From NCBI GenBank assembly GCA_029204225.1, contig CM055097.1, forward strand, positions 49,984,600 through 50,048,599: a stretch of 64,000 bases of DNA, given 5' to 3'. Of this stretch, positions 1 through 12,500 are shown piece after piece. The first letter of the stretch is position 1, and every line of letters starts with the position of its first letter. The stretch is from Diphasiastrum complanatum. Lineage: Eukaryota > Streptophyta > Lycopodiopsida > Lycopodiales > Lycopodiaceae. Position numbers and translations under genes: made by a program. Under the pieces are notes generated by a model that worked only from the letters and a program-made list of their open reading frames with translations, was not told where the DNA came from and made no database searches.

Positions 1-161
1 GAATCACTACCAAATGGACACAACCACTCCTCTTGAATCGTGGTAACCTACTTTAGGTGTGTATGTACAAGTGGCACTTTGGCCATTCAAGTAACCAACA
101 AACAATATTGACAAAATGTATTCTACATGGCTAGATTTGCCAATGTAGGCAATTTTTCACA
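1..161 (-). repeat. Copia-A 3' LTR, first 161 bp only
   Basis: This matches 5261-5425 almost base for base and stops at the polypurine tract (minus strand AGAGGAGGAG just before the TGTGAAAA start of the LTR). The rest of the LTR is beyond position 1. Confidence 0.9.
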
Positions 162-3100
162 CTCCTCCTCTAGCCTTGGAAACCACAATGCTTTTATCAA
201 TAACTCCAATTGAAGATCTAATCTTGACAAATGAATCTTTAGGTAAATATTTAGTAAACAAATCAGCCAAGCAACTTGATGATGGCACATGTTGGAGCTT
301 GATCTCCTTGGCTATCACTTTCTCCCTCAAGAAATGATGAGCAATTTCGATGTGTTTGCTCCTTGCATGGAATGTAGGATTAGTTGCAAGTGATTGGGCT
401 GATTGGTTGTCACAATAGATGATAGGGATCTCCTCCTCCATGACATGAAGCTCCACCAATAGCCTTTTGAGCCACAAGACCTCCTTGCATGTTGATGTCA
501 AGGCCTTGTACTCGGATTATGTGGAAGATAAGGAGATGGTATCTTGCTTTTTGGAAAGCCATGATACTACTCCATCACATAGAAATGTGGCAAAAGCACT
601 TGTTGATCTTCTATCCACTTTGTCACCTACAAAATCCGAGTCACTATAGGCTCTTAAGCCAAGATTAGTCCCTATTGTAAATGAAATGTATCTAAGAACT
701 CTTTTGGCCATCTTCCAATGTGAAACTAGAGGACTTTGCATGAATTGGCTTAACTTTCCAACACTATAACTAAGATCAGGTCTAGTTATAGTTAAATAGA
801 TCAAGGAGCCAATAAGCCTTCTATATAATGTGATGTCCTCAAATGATGCTTCATCACAACCAATAGATGCTTTTACATGTTGCTCCATTGGTGTCTCAAT
901 GCCTTTACAATTCTTCATTCCAAATCTATCTAGGATGGATGTAGCATATTTAGATTGACAAATGAAGCTAAAATCGCATCCTCTAATAACCTCTATTCCA
1001 AGAATGAAGCTTAGTAGGCCGAGATCTACCATCTTAAACTCTTTTGCTAAAGCAATTTTTACATCTCTAATTCCATCTAGATCATTACCACTCAAGATAA
1101 TGTCATCTACATACAAAACAAGAATAATGATCATGCCATCATGAAATCTTATGTACAATGATGGATCATAGGCAATCATTACAAAATTGATGGAAATGAG
1201 AAAAGAGTTTAGCCTAGAGTATCATGCTCTAGGTGCTTGCTTGAGCCCATAAAGGCTCTTCTTCAAAAAAACACACATTTCCTTCATGCTTTGCCTTGAT
1301 GAAGCCCTCAGGTTGCCTCATGTAGATCTCTTCCTCCAAATAACCATTGAGGAATGCATTTGTGAAATCAAGTTGGAATAGCTCCCAATTGAAGGTTGTA
1401 GCAAGACTAATGATCAACCTGATAGTAACAAGCTTAGCCACAGGAGCAAAAGTTTCATCATAATCAATGCCTTTAGTTTGTAAAAAACCTTTGGCTACAA
1501 GCCTAGCTTTATGCTTGCTTATTGATCCATATTGATTATACTTCAATCTAAATACCCACTTGCAATCAAGAGGTTTTTTCCCTTGAGGAAGATCCACAAG
1601 ATCTTAAGTATGATTCTCAATAAGAGCATCATACTCTACTTGCATAGCATCCATCCAACTTTTAGACTTACAAGCATCTTCATAGCATGTTGGCTCATCT
1701 AACATTGAAGTAAGAAAGGTGTAAGATGTGAAAGATGATGAGCCTTCCCTTTGATCACCTTGACCATCATAAGTGAGCCTCAATAGCTCGGACCTTGCCC
1801 TTGTGGATCTTCTTGGAGTTCTTGCATCTTGAGGTGGATCCTCAAGTTCTTCACTTGGAAGCTCCTCCTCCATCCTAGCATGATCCTTGGCATCAAGATG
1901 ATTAGTAGCATTATCATCCAAATCACAAGCATGTCCTTCATCAAAAATAACATCCCTACTCACTATCACCTTGCTAGTGATGGGATTGAAGACTCTATAA
2001 CCTTTGCTATTCTCACCATATCCCACAAAGATGCCTTTGATGGATTTTGCGTAATCATTCCTTCTCTTATCCAAGGATTGGTGTACATGGCAAGTGGATC
2101 CAAAAACTTTAGATCCGTGAGATTGGGCCTCTCTCCAAATAGAGCTTCAAATGGTGTGATTCCTCCAATGGCTTGGTTTGGCAATCTATTGCACAAATAG
2201 TTAGCATAAGTTATTGCTTCACCCCAAAATGGTTTGGATAGAGAAGCATCTAGCCTTAAGGCCTTAGCACACTCACAAAGAGATCTATTTCTTCTCTCAC
2301 TCACTCCATTTTGTTGAGGGGTGTATGGACATGACAACTCCATCTTAATGCCATTAGAACTACAAAAGTCAATCAACTTATTGGAGATATATTCACCTCC
2401 ATTATCACTCCTTAATACCTTAATCTTGGTACTAAGTTGATTTTCTACCAAAGTCTTGAACTTTACAAAAAAATCAAACACCATAGATTTGCTAAACAAG
2501 AGGTACATTCAACAAAATCTAGAATAGTCATCAATGAAGATTACATAGTACTTGGCACCACCATTAGACTCATGTGAAAAGCTATGAACATCCGAATGGA
2601 TGAGTTCAAGAGGAGAGCTTGATCTTCATGTAGATCTTGAGAAGGGTAGTTTGTGAGCCTTTGAGAGGCTGCATGCTTCACATCTCTTCCCACACTTTGA
2701 AATGCTTGGGGAGTCCAACTGCAAGCTCCTTTGCAACCATAAATTCCATGGCTTTGTAGTTGGGCCACCCAACCTTTTGTGCCACAATTCCACCTTTGAT
2801 AACTCCACCTTTGCCAAGTTAACACTCTCCACTGCAACATTAGCATCAAGCTTAAACAATCTACCTTGCTTAAAGCCTTTGGCTATACATTCATCATTTC
2901 TAAGAATGGAACAAACTTCATGCTTAAATTGTACATCAAGGTAATTATCCATTAACTGGCCAACACTAAGCAAATTCTTGATTAATTTAGGAACATAAAG
3001 AACATTATCAAGATTCATCCTTTTGGATGATCCAACATACAATGGAATTGTTCCTATTCCACTTATCTTACATTCTTGACTACTTGCATATAGATTGATC

Positions 3101-3356
3101 TATGTAAATCATTGTAAGAAAGTAAAGTGGAGAAAATGTCCTTTTGATATGTCATGTGGGAACTAGCCCCACTATCAATCCACCAAGAATCATTGGTGTT
3201 GCTCTTGGATGACGGTGGTTTCTTGGAAACCATCAAGGATGACTCTGATCCTCCTCCTCCTCCTGATGTGCAATGTTGCTTTGTTTGCTCTCTTGTGCCC
3301 TCTTCTTCTTGAGACATTCTGATGCAAAATGTCCTTTCTTTCCACAGAAAAAACAT
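162..3356 (-). pseudogene. pol: Copia-A pol polyprotein remnant (PR-IN-RT-RH)
   Basis: Pieces in several frames, in order along the minus strand: protease with WWIDSGASSHMT (about 3170-3190); GAG-pre-integrase with the HxxxxH/CxxC region (2541-3042); integrase catalytic core including LRSDNGGEY and TPQQNGVSERRNRSLCE (1966-2508); RT fingers (KWVFRLKYNQYGSISKHKAR, 1229-1597); RT palm with LYVDDIILSGND (517-1179); RNase H C-terminus with SKHIEIAHHFLRE and ADLFTKYLP (157-501). At least four frame breaks separate them, so no full enzyme could be made. Confidence 0.9.
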
Positions 3357-4102
3357 TTGTACTTGGACTTGTATTTGATCTTGCCCTTTGAGCTTGAAGT
3401 CTCATCCTCCTCCTTGGTCTCCTTGAAGTGCTTCTTCTTGCCATTGGTCTTCTTCTTGCTTTTGAATGAGAAATTAGCTTTCTCATCACCATCATGCAGA
3501 GAAATAGCATTCATTCTTGCATTGGTATGCAACATCCTACCCTCTTCAGCTACTAATACACTGTGTAGCTTTTCTATAGTAGGCAAAGTGTCTTGGATTG
3601 CAAAGCTTTGGACCAAATTTGTAAAGCCACTCCCTAGACCATTGAGAACAACCTGAACAAGCTCACTATCTTGAATCTTCTCTCCAATGGAAGCTAACTC
3701 CATATTGAGAGACTTGATTCTTAGCACGTAATCTTGTGCACTCTCATCACTCCTCTTCATGCTTTGTAGAATCTGATTCCTAAGCATGAGAACCCTCGAA
3801 GTGTTACTAGACTCATAGATAGATTTTAAATATTCCTAAGCCTCTTTAGCACTTTTACTTGATGATACTTCCCTTAAAAGATCATTGCTTACATTCATCT
3901 TAATACAATGAAGTGCAAGCCTAGACCTCTTCTTGTATCTCACTAATTCTTGTGCACCTAGAGGTTCATCTTCATCATCTATTAGAAACTCATATAGATC
4001 CTGGAGCACCATTAGTGACTCCATCCTCACTTTCCAAATAGCATAATTGGTAGAATTTAACCTCTCACTAGCTTCTAGAAGGTAGGCTCTCAATGATCTC
4101 AT
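3233..4102 (-). pseudogene. gag: Copia-A gag (nonsense mutation)
   Basis: Gag would form the cytoplasmic virus-like particle. The N-terminus (LEASERLNSTNYAIWKVRME) is the conserved start of plant copia Gag, followed by the UBN2-like helical domain and, near 3355-3400, a CCHC zinc knuckle (CFFCGKKGHFASEC). A TAG at 3836-3838 interrupts an otherwise single frame; related elements have Trp here, so it looks like a TGG to TAG change. After the knuckle the frame shifts before the protease. Not functional as it stands. Confidence 0.88.
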
Positions 4103-4721
4103 CTTACTAGCAAGATCCTACACACAAGATATAGATTTGTTTGGACCGGAAACTCACAAAGGTTTCTAACTTGCAGTGTTTCACTCAAATGTTGACTTCT
4201 AATCCAACAGATGGATTTGTAATCACAATTCTATCATTCCCTCACAAAGATGGAATGAAGATAAGATGAGATGAAAACTACACTCCAGCAAATCTTGCCA
4301 ATCTTGGCTATTCTTGGACAATAATTGACTTTATCTCTCTCTTTCACTTTGATGTACTTTCAAGACCTGGTTTCCACTTTAAGAAGGTCTGAAATCAGCC
4401 TAGATTAATTAGTTCTCATGAAACAAATTCAAAACGAATTAATGGCAAGTGATCTTGGTAGCTTATCCTAGGATTTGCACCAAAAATTACATCAAACTGA
4501 TATCAGATGAAATTACAGTGATCCAATGAATATGGGGTTTTAAATGTTGGTTCAGAGATGTCCACACGTGTGAACAGTACGGACTTTTATCCTGAAAAAC
4601 TTTGGGATTAAATGCCCTCATCAAAACCTGGATACCAACTTGCCCTTCCAATACTAGCTTTTTGCACCAAAACCTGCTAAAACTGGATTAGTTTCAAACA
4701 CTGATCAATAGCCTTGTACTT

Positions 4722-4734
4722 GGCTCTGATACCA
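4722..4734 (-). other. Copia-A primer binding site (initiator tRNA-Met)
   Basis: The minus strand reads TGGTATCAGAGCC directly after the LTR. This is the sequence plant LTR retrotransposons use to pair with the 3' end of initiator tRNA-Met. Confidence 0.88.
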
Positions 4735-5425
4735 TGATAAAAGTACAGTACTAAGGACCATAACTGGATTTTTGAATGATCCACAAGGTTGATTGTGTGC
4801 TTGTTAAACAATCTATCAGAAACTAGTCATCAAAAAACAAGATCTAGTTTAGCAGCTTGATAGAAAACAAGTAGAGACAATCAAAGCATTGATCAATTAG
4901 TATAATCCAACTCCACACGTGTGGAAATAAGGCTGTAGTACGGCCTGTAGACAATGTTTAGAATGTGCCAAAGCTGGGTTTCATTGGAATCAAACGCAAT
5001 CACCATACAATGAAAGAAAACTCGAGTTTCTCATTGAGTCTCCAAAAAGTTTCTATCTCTTCACTATGGAGAATGAGAATACATAGTAAAAGACACTTCC
5101 TTTGCTAAGTTAGGTGAAAATCCAGCATGTAATAAGGAAGTAGACTCAACTTTCTTGCCCTAATGTGAAAACCCTAGCCTAGATCCAAGAGTCATGCTTG
5201 GTAGGTGCATGGTAAGTACAAATCTCATCATAAATCATGGTCTAGATCCTACAAAGTAGGAATCACTACCAAATGGACACAACCACTCCTCTTGACTTGT
5301 GGTAACCTACTTTAGGTGTGAATGTACAAGTGGCACTTTGGCCATTCAAGTAACCAACAAACAATATTAATAAAATGTACAATATTCTACATGGCTAGAT
5401 TTGCCAATGTAGGCAATTTTTCACA
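4735..5425 (-). repeat. Copia-A 5' LTR (691 bp)
   Basis: On the plus strand this starts TGATAAAAG and ends TTTTTCACA, so read on the minus strand it has TG...CA termini. Its inner end abuts the primer binding site at 4722-4734. The outer 165 bp (5261-5425) are repeated at 1-161. Confidence 0.9.
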
Positions 5426-7605
5426 AAGACTAAGGAACATGCTTTACATATGTAGAAAAACGACACGTTTGGTTTGAATTTCTCTCAAGATGAAGTAAAA
5501 TTCAGTTTTGAAGATTGACATGAAAATGGTCTAGTTAGGTGTGATTATGCCCTTATAAAGAAATCTAGCTTAATAGTTGCATGTGTTTGTAGACCAATGT
5601 TTTTTTCTATAAATAGAAACTCTATCCTCTAAGGCTTTTTTCTAGACAAGGATTATTTGAAAGATGTTGCTTGTCAATGTACATAAGCATGATATAGATT
5701 TAAAATGTATAATATGAAAACCGCTTTCACGAGAGTATCTACCTAGAAATTTTTCAAGACATGTCATTGGAGAATCTAGTCACAAACAAAAGATTTTGGA
5801 CATAAGTATATGAAAAATGAAAACGCTCTTCTATGAGTAGCCAAGGAATTTCAAGACATGTCAATGGACCACACAAAAAAATTGTGGACCACATAGTTCT
5901 GGACAAAAAATTCTACAAGGAAAAATGAATACTTTCACAATAAAAATAAGATGTTGGATGAAAGATTTTTTCAAAAAGCTTTTCATGCAAGGACGACTAA
6001 TTGAGTGAGGGGGGAAACAGTGTTTCATTAAAATTTGTTTCATTCAATGAAACACTGTTTCAAAAAGTCCGTTTCAAATGGACAATTCGAAACGGATTTC
6101 AAAATTAGAGTAAAAACAAAACAAAAAAAATAAAAAAACCAACCTGCTAATGTGTGTGAAAAAGTTTGGCGTATAAAACTTTAGTTAAAGCTCAATAGGA
6201 AATAGTAGAATCATGAATACCTTGTGCATGTGCATGTGCATTGTGTGACGTATCTTAATGTCTCATTGAGTCCTCAGTCATCTAAGTGTGTCGATTAACA
6301 ATTGTTATTTTGCCATTGTATAGAGCTATAATCACTACTCTAGACACTTAAAACAACACTTGGTTTTCCTCTAACAAAAACCTAAGAATAAACCAAGAAA
6401 AAAAAAACCTAAAAACGTTTTGTCGTTTCTTTCCCGACTGAGCTAATTCTTTCCCGTTTCAAACACGTTGCAAAAAGGCTTTTCAAAAAGGTCCACGAAA
6501 CATTGGGGGGAATGCCAAAATCCACTTGCAAACTACTTTCTTATCATAAAAATAAATAAATGTGCACCTGGTGATTTCAAATTCTTGACAAACATATATC
6601 ACAAAACTATTGGAATTCTCCTAGGCTCAAAAATCTAGGAATAATTTTAATAGAAACAGGTGACATTATAACATTGGTCCCAAGTCTAGCGCAATACAAT
6701 ACGATAAGATTCGAAAATACCCTCGATACCGTAGTTCAAGCAATACTTCACTCTATGAAGCTTCTTTCCAAGGTTTAGGACATCTTGGCCTAACCTTACA
6801 AAAACTACCCATTGAAAGTGATTATAAGATGTAAGAAACCATGAACTATGACAATGGTACATATCTGCAAATATGGCATATTAACATCCTTAGCAATTCG
6901 CAAATCTTTACATGCTTACAAAGTGGAAGCCATGCAAGATCACCTTAGGAAAAGACACGGAAAAACAAGCATGAAAATAAATGCAAAAATAGACTCAAAA
7001 TCCTTCTAACCATTCAATTGAAGTGCGTATGGAAGATAGTCAGTCCATTGTGAAGAGTCACGGCCATCATCGCATGAGAATCAAATATCAAGTAACAAGC
7101 ATCGTGGAAGAGAATAGAGAATAGCTGGTGCTTGAGAAGAAGAGAATAATGGCTTTGGTAACAAAGGGGCATGACCACATCAGCCAGACAATTGTGAAGA
7201 AAGGCACCAACTTGGTACAAAGATCGAAAGCTACTATCATTACGATCGCGAAAAAGGAGTAGACCAAAAAGGCGCTAGAATTTCCTGGTAGTTGCAATAG
7301 TTGCAAAAATTATGAAACAAACTTGCCAATAGAAGCAGAGGGGTTGCAACATGAATCAGGCAACACGTGAAGAGACCTATGAGAAATTTGCAAGCTTGCA
7401 TTTGAAGAAACAAGAATTTGCAAGTATTCGAAGAAAGATCCACAGCTACAAGAGACAAGTATACTAAGACAATGTATGTGTAAAATGTTTACGAGCCATA
7501 CATTGTTTGGAGCTACATTAAAACTTGGTTGCCACTGAATAATCCTCATCCAACTTTTTTCAAAGTAATAGCCACAATAGCTGTGGAGGATGGAAATGTC
7601 GGTAT

Positions 7606-7607
<2 letters not shown>
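5426..7607. other. Gene-free AT-rich interval
   Basis: This flanks copia-A. Open frames are short and resemble no family I recognise. The only structure I can support is the inverted repeat at 6014-6061. Confidence 0.6.
6014..6061. repeat. Inverted repeat, two 16-bp perfect arms
   Basis: Arms at 6014-6029 (GAAACAGTGTTTCATT) and 6046-6061 are exact reverse complements with a 16-bp loop. It may be a fragment of a MITE; no target duplication was found. Confidence 0.7.

Positions 7608-7659
<52 letters not shown>
7608..7659. repeat. (CT)n microsatellite
   Basis: Pure CT dinucleotides over about 52 bp, in a pyrimidine-rich tract that continues to about 8200. Confidence 0.97.
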
Positions 7660-7662
<3 letters not shown>

Positions 7663-7776
7663 ACCTCACTTTATGGCTATTTTTTGGTCCCTAAGCCCTA
7701 AAAATCCCTAACCCTAAAAAACCCTAAAATTCAAAAATCGCTCGTCTCTCACCCTCCCACCTCTCTCCCTCCTCGT

Positions 7777-7777
<1 letters not shown>

Positions 7778-7822
<45 letters not shown>
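7778..7822. repeat. (CT)n microsatellite
   Basis: Pure CT repeat of about 45 bp; surrounded by degenerate CT-rich sequence up to 8200. Confidence 0.97.
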
Positions 7823-7825
<3 letters not shown>

Positions 7826-7938
7826 TTCCATCTCCTTCCCCGCTGTCTTTCTCACCTCCCTCTCCGCTCTCACCTCTCATCTCTCTCTCTCTCAACTCTC
7901 TCTGCTCTCTCATCTCCCATCTCTGCGCTCTCTCACCA

Positions 7939-8011
7939 AAGGAAGAATAGGACTTTATGTGAAAGTGCTAAAGCCATGAGGTTAAGTGCTAGTCTTGATA
8001 AGCCATTTTGG
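7939..8011 (+). pseudogene. 73-bp copia integrase fragment inside CT-rich DNA
   Basis: The plus strand encodes RKNRTLCESAKAMRLSASLD followed by KPFW. This is the conserved integrase C-terminal segment found in both copia elements of this window (copia-B: ERKNRTLCECAKAMRL). On both sides the sequence changes abruptly to CT-rich repeat. Only about 24 codons are present, so it is a captured scrap, not a gene. Confidence 0.85.
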
Positions 8012-8213
8012 GATCTCTCTCTCGATCCATCTCCAGCTCACCTCGTGCTGCTACTCCTCGCTCGCTCTCTCTCCCGATACTGCCTGCTGCTCTCCTCTCT
8101 CTCCCGATCAGCCATCGCTGCTCCTCACGCTCTCGCTTATTTTTCTCTCTCTAGGTTATATCTCTTTATCTCTCTCTCGATACATCGCTAGAGTTCTCTC
8201 TAGAACTTTCTAG

Positions 8214-9500
8214 GTAACGAATATTCTGGAAGTTGCCCTTTCAACTTTCAACTGCTCGCCGTCAACTGCTCGTCGATGAAGGTTTAGGGCACACGTGGCC
8301 CAATCAAAACACAAGATTCAGTTTTTCTCTACAACAGCCTACATTCTCTCTCTCTCCATAGTAATTTTAATGATCAGTTCACAACAAAACTTGCCACTTT
8401 TTATGAAAGTGAACAACATGCAAAGGCAAAGTCCAAAGTCACAAGTCTTACAATAGAAAGCCAACCCCTACCTTATGCATGAATGATTACAGATCTTAAG
8501 TGTCACCATTTTATAGTATAATGCATGGTAAACCATTATAAAAATAAGTCTCAACCCATGGATACAGTGGAGCAGATCATGAAAACTACTGAGAAATTCC
8601 AAAGGGACATGGGGAATGCATAGTGAGCGGCGCATGGAGAACAGGAAACAGGAACAAAAATATCCTCAATAATGGAAATGCCGAGTCATTCTATAGTGAC
8701 TACATAAAAACATAAAAACAAAGCATATACATACAAATAGGAACTTGAGACTTCTTAAATCTAGAAACTCAATATTGTAAAAACAAAAAATTAGAGGGTG
8801 ATGTCTTTGTATAGGGATCATTGGTATATAAAGAGAACAATTTCCGGTTGTTTCCGTTTTCTTGATCTGAGCCGGGAACATAAGACATGTGCATTCTCAT
8901 GACTTTAGCAATGCATTCCCACATTCCCAGTTCCCAATCGCTCCCACTCAACGTTCCAATTTTCTGGTCCTTGGAGCTTGGGAATGTGTGGCACGTCTGA
9001 AACACCAAGTGTCCCTAACACTAGCACCAGGGCATGCAAGAAAGCTCAAACATCACATTGGCAACCATCAAAACAAAGTGGTACCAAAACAAACCCCAAA
9101 GCGAGTTTTTAATGAGACCATGTTTTCTTCAAGGTCCATATCAAATTTCACAGTAACAGCGATAACCTAAATGATGAGGTCTGTGATATCAAGGCTTTAC
9201 TGAAGTTGCATAAGAAAGAGTCCCATAAGTTGGATGAAAAGAGAAACAAATTTATACACATTTTGAGGATAGTCATGACTGCACAACATGTTTCCAATCC
9301 TGACAATAAATTCCATCTTCCACCATAATGAATGGCTGAATAAAATGCTAAAACTTTTTACAAAGACACACTATGAACAATTTCTTTGAAATGGCCACCA
9401 ACCTCAAGTACTTAAAATTAAGCTAAAAGACCTTGAATGAAACCCTTCTAGTGGCATTATGACTTCTGTTTATATCAAGTAAACATAGGTCTATGAAGAA
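8214..9500. other. 3' flank of the E2 gene, no gene seen
   Basis: No coding family is recognisable. The part nearest 9501 should contain the 3' UTR and poly(A) site of the minus-strand E2 gene; I saw no clear canonical AATAAA signal. Confidence 0.5.
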
Positions 9501-9501
9501 T

Positions 9502-12500
9502 TCAAGGATCAGCAGGGCCAGCCATTTCTTCATCACTCGATGTTGATTCCTCATCACTCAAGTCGCTATCACTGCTTTCCTCGGGATGACTACCAATATC
9601 CTCTGGTTTCGCATACCTCTCACAATACTCTGAAAGAGTCCACAGAAAATAGTGAAAGATCAGCAAATAGTAAAAGAAACTGATAGAGGACATGAAAAAG
9701 TCTTTTAGCGAGAAAATCCAACAAGTACCCGATGACAAGCAAGCTCAACGGCCAAGAAGAAGGGGAAAACAAATGATTGTCATTACACAATCAGAGATGT
9801 CAGAGACTGACGTCAAGTGTAATCTGAAAAGGGGGGGGGGGGGGGTAATTCTTTTGAATGAACCAATGCACCAATGCAGGCCAGCCATGTAGACAGAGAG
9901 ACATGTAGCAATTCTTAGTCTGAAATGAGCCTCAGAGACTTTTCTACAAAGTTCACAACAGAGGCAAAATCTGTGTGAACTGCAAGACTCAATGACCTTT
10001 CTGCTCATCAAATCTCTTGCACGATGAAAGAAACATGCAGCAGCTAAAGAAACAGGAACAAGAACATATTTGTAGTGGTATTGTATCCTCAGACTAAAGG
10101 ACGTCAAACTTCATAAAACTAGAGCCTTTGACATCACCTCATCTGTAAGGAGAATGGCAAGATGAGCCTCCATCTATAACCAAGTTGTTACCTATGGCAA
10201 TGGGAAACCAAGCTCACAAACTGGTATGCATGTGGAAACAGGACAACTCAGAGTTCGTGCTCCAACAATAATTCATCTGCAGTTATTGCTTCAGCCTGAC
10301 TGTAGATGCTTTGAAAATCTTTGTGCATCGTTCATAATTGGTATCTTTGCCTCCTTGCATGGTGAAACATAGAGAAAACATGGCAAACACATTATTGGAC
10401 AGTGGCAGCAGCAATGCAGCAAGACCAACTCTATTGGACAACTGGCGAATGGCCTATAGCACTGGAGGGCAAGTGATTACCTTGCAGAGGCAGTTTGGGC
10501 CACTACTCCACCACAATTTTTATCAGGCCTGTTGTTGGTGATGGGAAAAATTGATTGCCAGGGAGTTTCCAGACGTCTCATGTAGAAAGTCTCTACTAGA
10601 AATCTGAGTTTTAAAGTATGGTGTTCTTAACTTCATAGCATAGGACGCCTTGAGATCAGTTCTCCGCTAAGTGCATCTACTGAGACATGATGCACCCAAT
10701 GAGCAGGTTTCAGATTTTCCTGGTTTTTTCTAATGGTATCATGGCTTTTGCAACGCACTCAAGGAGACCATGACTGAAGGAAAACCTCAGCCATCAAATG
10801 GCAGCAACTCTATAGTAAAACCAACTTTTGTGCGTGACCTAACATCATCCACCTATAACTGGCTCTGGGAAGTAAAGACTGTCGCATTCAGGATGAATTG
10901 CAGCCTTTTAAAAAAATCCATTATGACAAATTGACTAAAGCAAGAAGATGTGAGACTTCTTCATGTGCCACCCTGAGCACCACAGCTCTTTTCAAATGTG
11001 AGCTCCCTTTGTTGAGAAATTTAAAATAAATACATCAGCTGTGCTCTTCATTTTTATTTACCTAGCTCCGTGATTAGAGCCATCCTATATGACAGTTTGA
11101 ATTTTATTTTACGAAAAACTAACAAAAGATGAAATAATAAGAGTGATTTCCAGCAAAGATAATTTTGAGCTAGGTGTCTCGGGTTGCATGTGGGGTGCAT
11201 TCACATAAGGAACAAGATGAATTTGAAAACAAAGCTCAAGAATTCAAAAGAAAGTTCAAAGGAGGATGTGTGAGATTTTTAGACGGAGGGCTGTCACAGA
11301 GTGAGCTTGGGCATGAAATTGGATTGTCTTACACAATGCATTATCTTCTTCAACCTAAAAACTATTAGATGATAATTTTGGTGTATCATATTGATGATGC
11401 TGGATTGTGAATTCAATCTTATTATGTTCAAAAGTGTTTAGGATGAGCGGCCCAGGCTTATGAGAGCTTATCTGGTGGCAGTTAATCCTTGAAAGGAGAT
11501 GCCCCAAACAAATACCTACCATCATATGGTTTCTAGAAACAATCTACAAAGGACAGTTCTGCCTCAGCATGGACTTCAGCACCAAAGCAACTTTGCTAAC
11601 TTTGTCACCAGCATGTCCAGACTGCTAACTTTGTCACCAGCATGTCCAGACTGCTACTTTGTGAACTATGAGTACAAAAATAACGAAAGAAATGCCATGG
11701 AAAAAGAGCTGAAAGTTTTTTAAGACAAGGGTCATTGGACACCAACCTCTGACTTTTTGTTCATAATGTTCTTTGTCTCGCATCATCAGTGCAGCTGCAT
11801 CCCCATTTAAAGGATCCGTTGGGTTTGGATAAAGCAAAAGTTGTGGAAGAAATACCTCAAAAACATTAATAAGATCTGTATTGAAAACATTCAATAAATA
11901 AGTACGCACATCTCCCACAAAAACAAAACATAAACACTTACGCTCTGCGTTTACGTTGATTCATTTCTGCAGACAACAACAGCATCCAACAGGGATGGCT
12001 CAGTTGGTTAGCTTGGCATCCAAAGTTTCTTTGGTCCCAAGATGCATTTCTGCAAGCAATAACTTACCATACATAGGGCTCCATGTCTGATTTATCACAT
12101 CCAAACACACAGAACCAGACCTGCAAGGATCATCAAAACTCTACAGTCATCATTCTTCCATGATTTTTTTCAGGAAGGAGTCCCATAATAAAGGATAGAA
12201 ATTCTGATTGAACCCCCTCTTTACATTAACCACTGTCTGAGCTCCATATTAGTCTGTTTTGTTTCATAGTTTTCAACCGCATTAGGTGCCAATCTGGTAA
12301 AGTGAAATTAAACTATATAGCTCATTCTCATAGCAAAGGATAAGGTCTGAAATAAAACTTACATCTCATCAACATTGGGATGAAATATCCTGTTGACAAA
12401 CCCAATGGATGGAGACTTATATGGATATGCATCAGGCAGTTCAACACGAACCTTCCACTTTCCATTCTGATACAGGCCTGCAATTCAGTTGCAGGAGAAC

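Larger units (their letters stand above)
1..5425 (-). mobile_element. Copia-A: decayed Ty1/copia LTR retrotransposon, 3' end cut by window edge
   Basis: On the minus strand the order is 5' LTR (4735-5425), primer binding site (4722-4734), gag, protease, integrase, reverse transcriptase, RNase H, polypurine tract (about 162-175), and the beginning of the 3' LTR (1-161). Integrase before RT is the copia (Pseudoviridae) gene order. The two visible LTR stretches differ by several substitutions and a short indel over about 165 bp, so the insertion is old. The coding region is split by a nonsense codon and several frameshifts, so the element cannot be autonomous. The target duplication cannot be checked because the far LTR end lies outside the window. 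Confidence 0.93.

Noticed and set aside
7529-8213. Open frames of 60-138 codons across the CT-rich tract
   Set aside because: They translate to Ser-Leu repeats created by the microsatellite; only the 73-bp integrase segment has real homology.
11991-12050. GGGATGGCTCAGTTGGTTAG resembles a tRNA 5' half with box A
   Set aside because: No box B (GGTTCGANNCC) or acceptor-stem partner follows at the right distance, and it lies inside E2 intron 4; at most a tRNA-derived SINE scrap.
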